From NCBI GenBank assembly GCA_009786615.1, contig WQRS01000008.1, forward strand, positions 3,736-10,415: a DNA stretch of 6,680 nucleotides. The letters run 5' to 3'. Positions 6,211 to 6,680 of the stretch are shown here, one piece after another. This DNA is from Treponema sp. (GTDB lineage: Bacteria; Spirochaetota; Spirochaetia; Treponematales; Breznakiellaceae). The notes beneath the pieces were generated by a model, which was not told where the DNA came from, did no database searches, and saw only the letters and a program-made list of their open reading frames with translations. Positions within the stretch are counted from its first letter, which is position 1, and every line of letters starts with the position of its first letter. Both the position numbers and the translations under genes were made by a program.

Positions 6211-6237
6211 TTATCGGTTTTTTTTGATGCCGGGTTA
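6211..6237 (-). promoter_or_regulatory. Candidate sigma-28 (FliA-type) promoter for flgN-flgK-flgL-fliW-csrA
   Basis: On the - strand, TAAC (6237-6234) is followed by exactly 15 bases and then ACCGATAA (6218-6211). The enterobacterial sigma-28 consensus is TAAA-N15-GCCGATAA, so this matches 3 of 4 and 7 of 8 positions at perfect spacing. The spacer contains an 8-base A-tract. The site lies in the only sizeable gap ahead of the operon, just after the upstream receiver gene's stop codon. The predicted start near 6204 gives a leader of about 65 bases. Late flagellar genes of this kind are typical sigma-28 targets; treponemes are known to carry sigma-28. No sigma-70-like promoter stood out here. 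Confidence 0.65.
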
Positions 6238-6242
6238 AGGAA

Positions 6243-6680
6243 TCAGTGAATCTTATTGTGCTTGTTGTACACGAATCGCATAAGGTATAAGTCAATTTGG
6301 GTTATGTCTATGGGTTTTGAAATAAAGCCTGAAAATCCGTTATTTAAGAACATCTGCGGCGCGTCTTTGAGCGCGTTTGCGGTTAAGGCCACAATCGGGT
6401 GCGTATATCCCATTTCGCGTATATGTTTGACCGTTTCTATGCCGTCCATGCCCGGCATCATGTGATCCATAAAAATTACATCGTAAATCTTTCCGCTTTT
6501 AATTTTTTCGATTGCCGCACTTCCTGACGTAACAACATCAACCTGTATTTCGTAGGTACTCAAAATTCCTTCGATAACGTAAAGGTTTGCAGATACATCA
6601 TCAACTGCAAGAACGGTTCCGTATGGCATGAGTTTCTGTTCAAACTTTGTCACTCTGTTGGGAGAAGCCTGGGTTGTTTT
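6243..6680 (-). CDS. Response-regulator receiver domain, C-terminal end of a probable hybrid histidine kinase (5' end missing)
   Basis: The frame is open to the right edge with no stop, so the N-terminal part is outside the window. The visible portion is one receiver (REC) domain, starting MPYGTVLAVDDVSANLYV. Counting from the in-frame GTG at 6653, the acidic pair is D18-D19, the phospho-acceptor D63 (FMDHMMPGMDG), the conserved threonine T91 (LTANAL) and the lysine K113 (SKPID); all are intact. The protein ends 20-odd residues after the lysine with no output domain. The MPYGxVLxVDD entry, FMDHMMPxMDG and GYTHPIVALTANA are typical of the receiver that ends hybrid sensor kinases in treponemes and some Firmicutes, so I infer a hybrid kinase. 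A stand-alone receiver from the GTG is possible but lacks a clear ribosome site. Its stop is about 100 bases upstream of flgN on the same strand. Confidence 0.85.
   Translation of the reverse strand, partial: KTTQASPNRVTKFEQKLMPYGTVLAVDDVSANLYVIEGILSTYEIQVDVVTSGSAAIEKIKSGKIYDVIFMDHMMPGMDGIETVKHIREMGYTHPIVALTANALKDAPQMFLNNGFSGFISKPIDITQIDLYLMRFVYNKHNKIH

Noticed and set aside
6201..6230. Intrinsic terminator on the + strand using the T8 run at 6218-6225
   Set aside because: No gene on the + strand reads into it and no GC-rich hairpin sits directly before the T-run. It is better explained as the spacer of the promoter on the - strand.
6243..6653. Stand-alone CheY-like regulator starting at the GTG at 6653
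   Set aside because: The frame continues open to the window edge, no good ribosome site precedes the GTG, and the sequence style matches receivers that end hybrid kinases. It is kept as a partial gene.
1..6680. CRISPR arrays, tRNA or rRNA genes, insertion sequences
   Set aside because: No regularly spaced repeats, cloverleaf-like segments, transposase frames or terminal inverted repeats were seen; the window is almost entirely covered by the listed genes.

Overview
The window looks like a chromosomal segment from a spirochaete, most likely a Treponema relative. The flagellar proteins carry treponeme-like features: a FlgL that begins MRRVSTDMPN and ends in LLDFLR, a 627-residue FlgK, and the gene order flgN-flgK-flgL-fliW-csrA. 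The receiver domain at the right edge also resembles those ending hybrid kinases of treponemes and some Firmicutes. The genus assignment rests on remembered family resemblance, not on a search.

Layout. The left part is on the + strand: the 3' portion of tsaB (1-552, tRNA t6A modification), followed 13 bases later by a PAS plus HD-GYP protein (566-1696, predicted c-di-GMP phosphodiesterase). The centre and right are on the - strand, reading right to left: the C-terminal receiver domain of a protein that runs off the right edge (6243-6680, probably a hybrid histidine kinase), a 102-base gap with a good sigma-28-type promoter candidate, then a tight operon of flgN (5622-6137), flgK (3723-5606), flgL (2476-3721), fliW (1984-2433) and csrA (1722-1973). 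The two transcription units converge at about 1697-1721, where an inverted repeat spans both stop codons. No gene-free stretch exceeds 300 bases.

How the genes fit together. The operon is a late flagellar module. FlgN is the export chaperone for the hook-filament junction proteins FlgK and FlgL. FliW and CsrA form the partner-switching pair that ties translation of flagellin to its export. A sigma-28 promoter would suit this stage of assembly. The flanking HD-GYP protein and receiver/kinase fit a signalling neighbourhood around motility, but a functional link is inference.

The main anomaly is flgL. It is split into two overlapping reading frames that together encode a nearly complete FlgL, with a net +1 shift at about 3241-3271. 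All neighbouring flagellar genes look intact. This is either a sequence error or a recent inactivating mutation. I found no wholly unknown system in the window.
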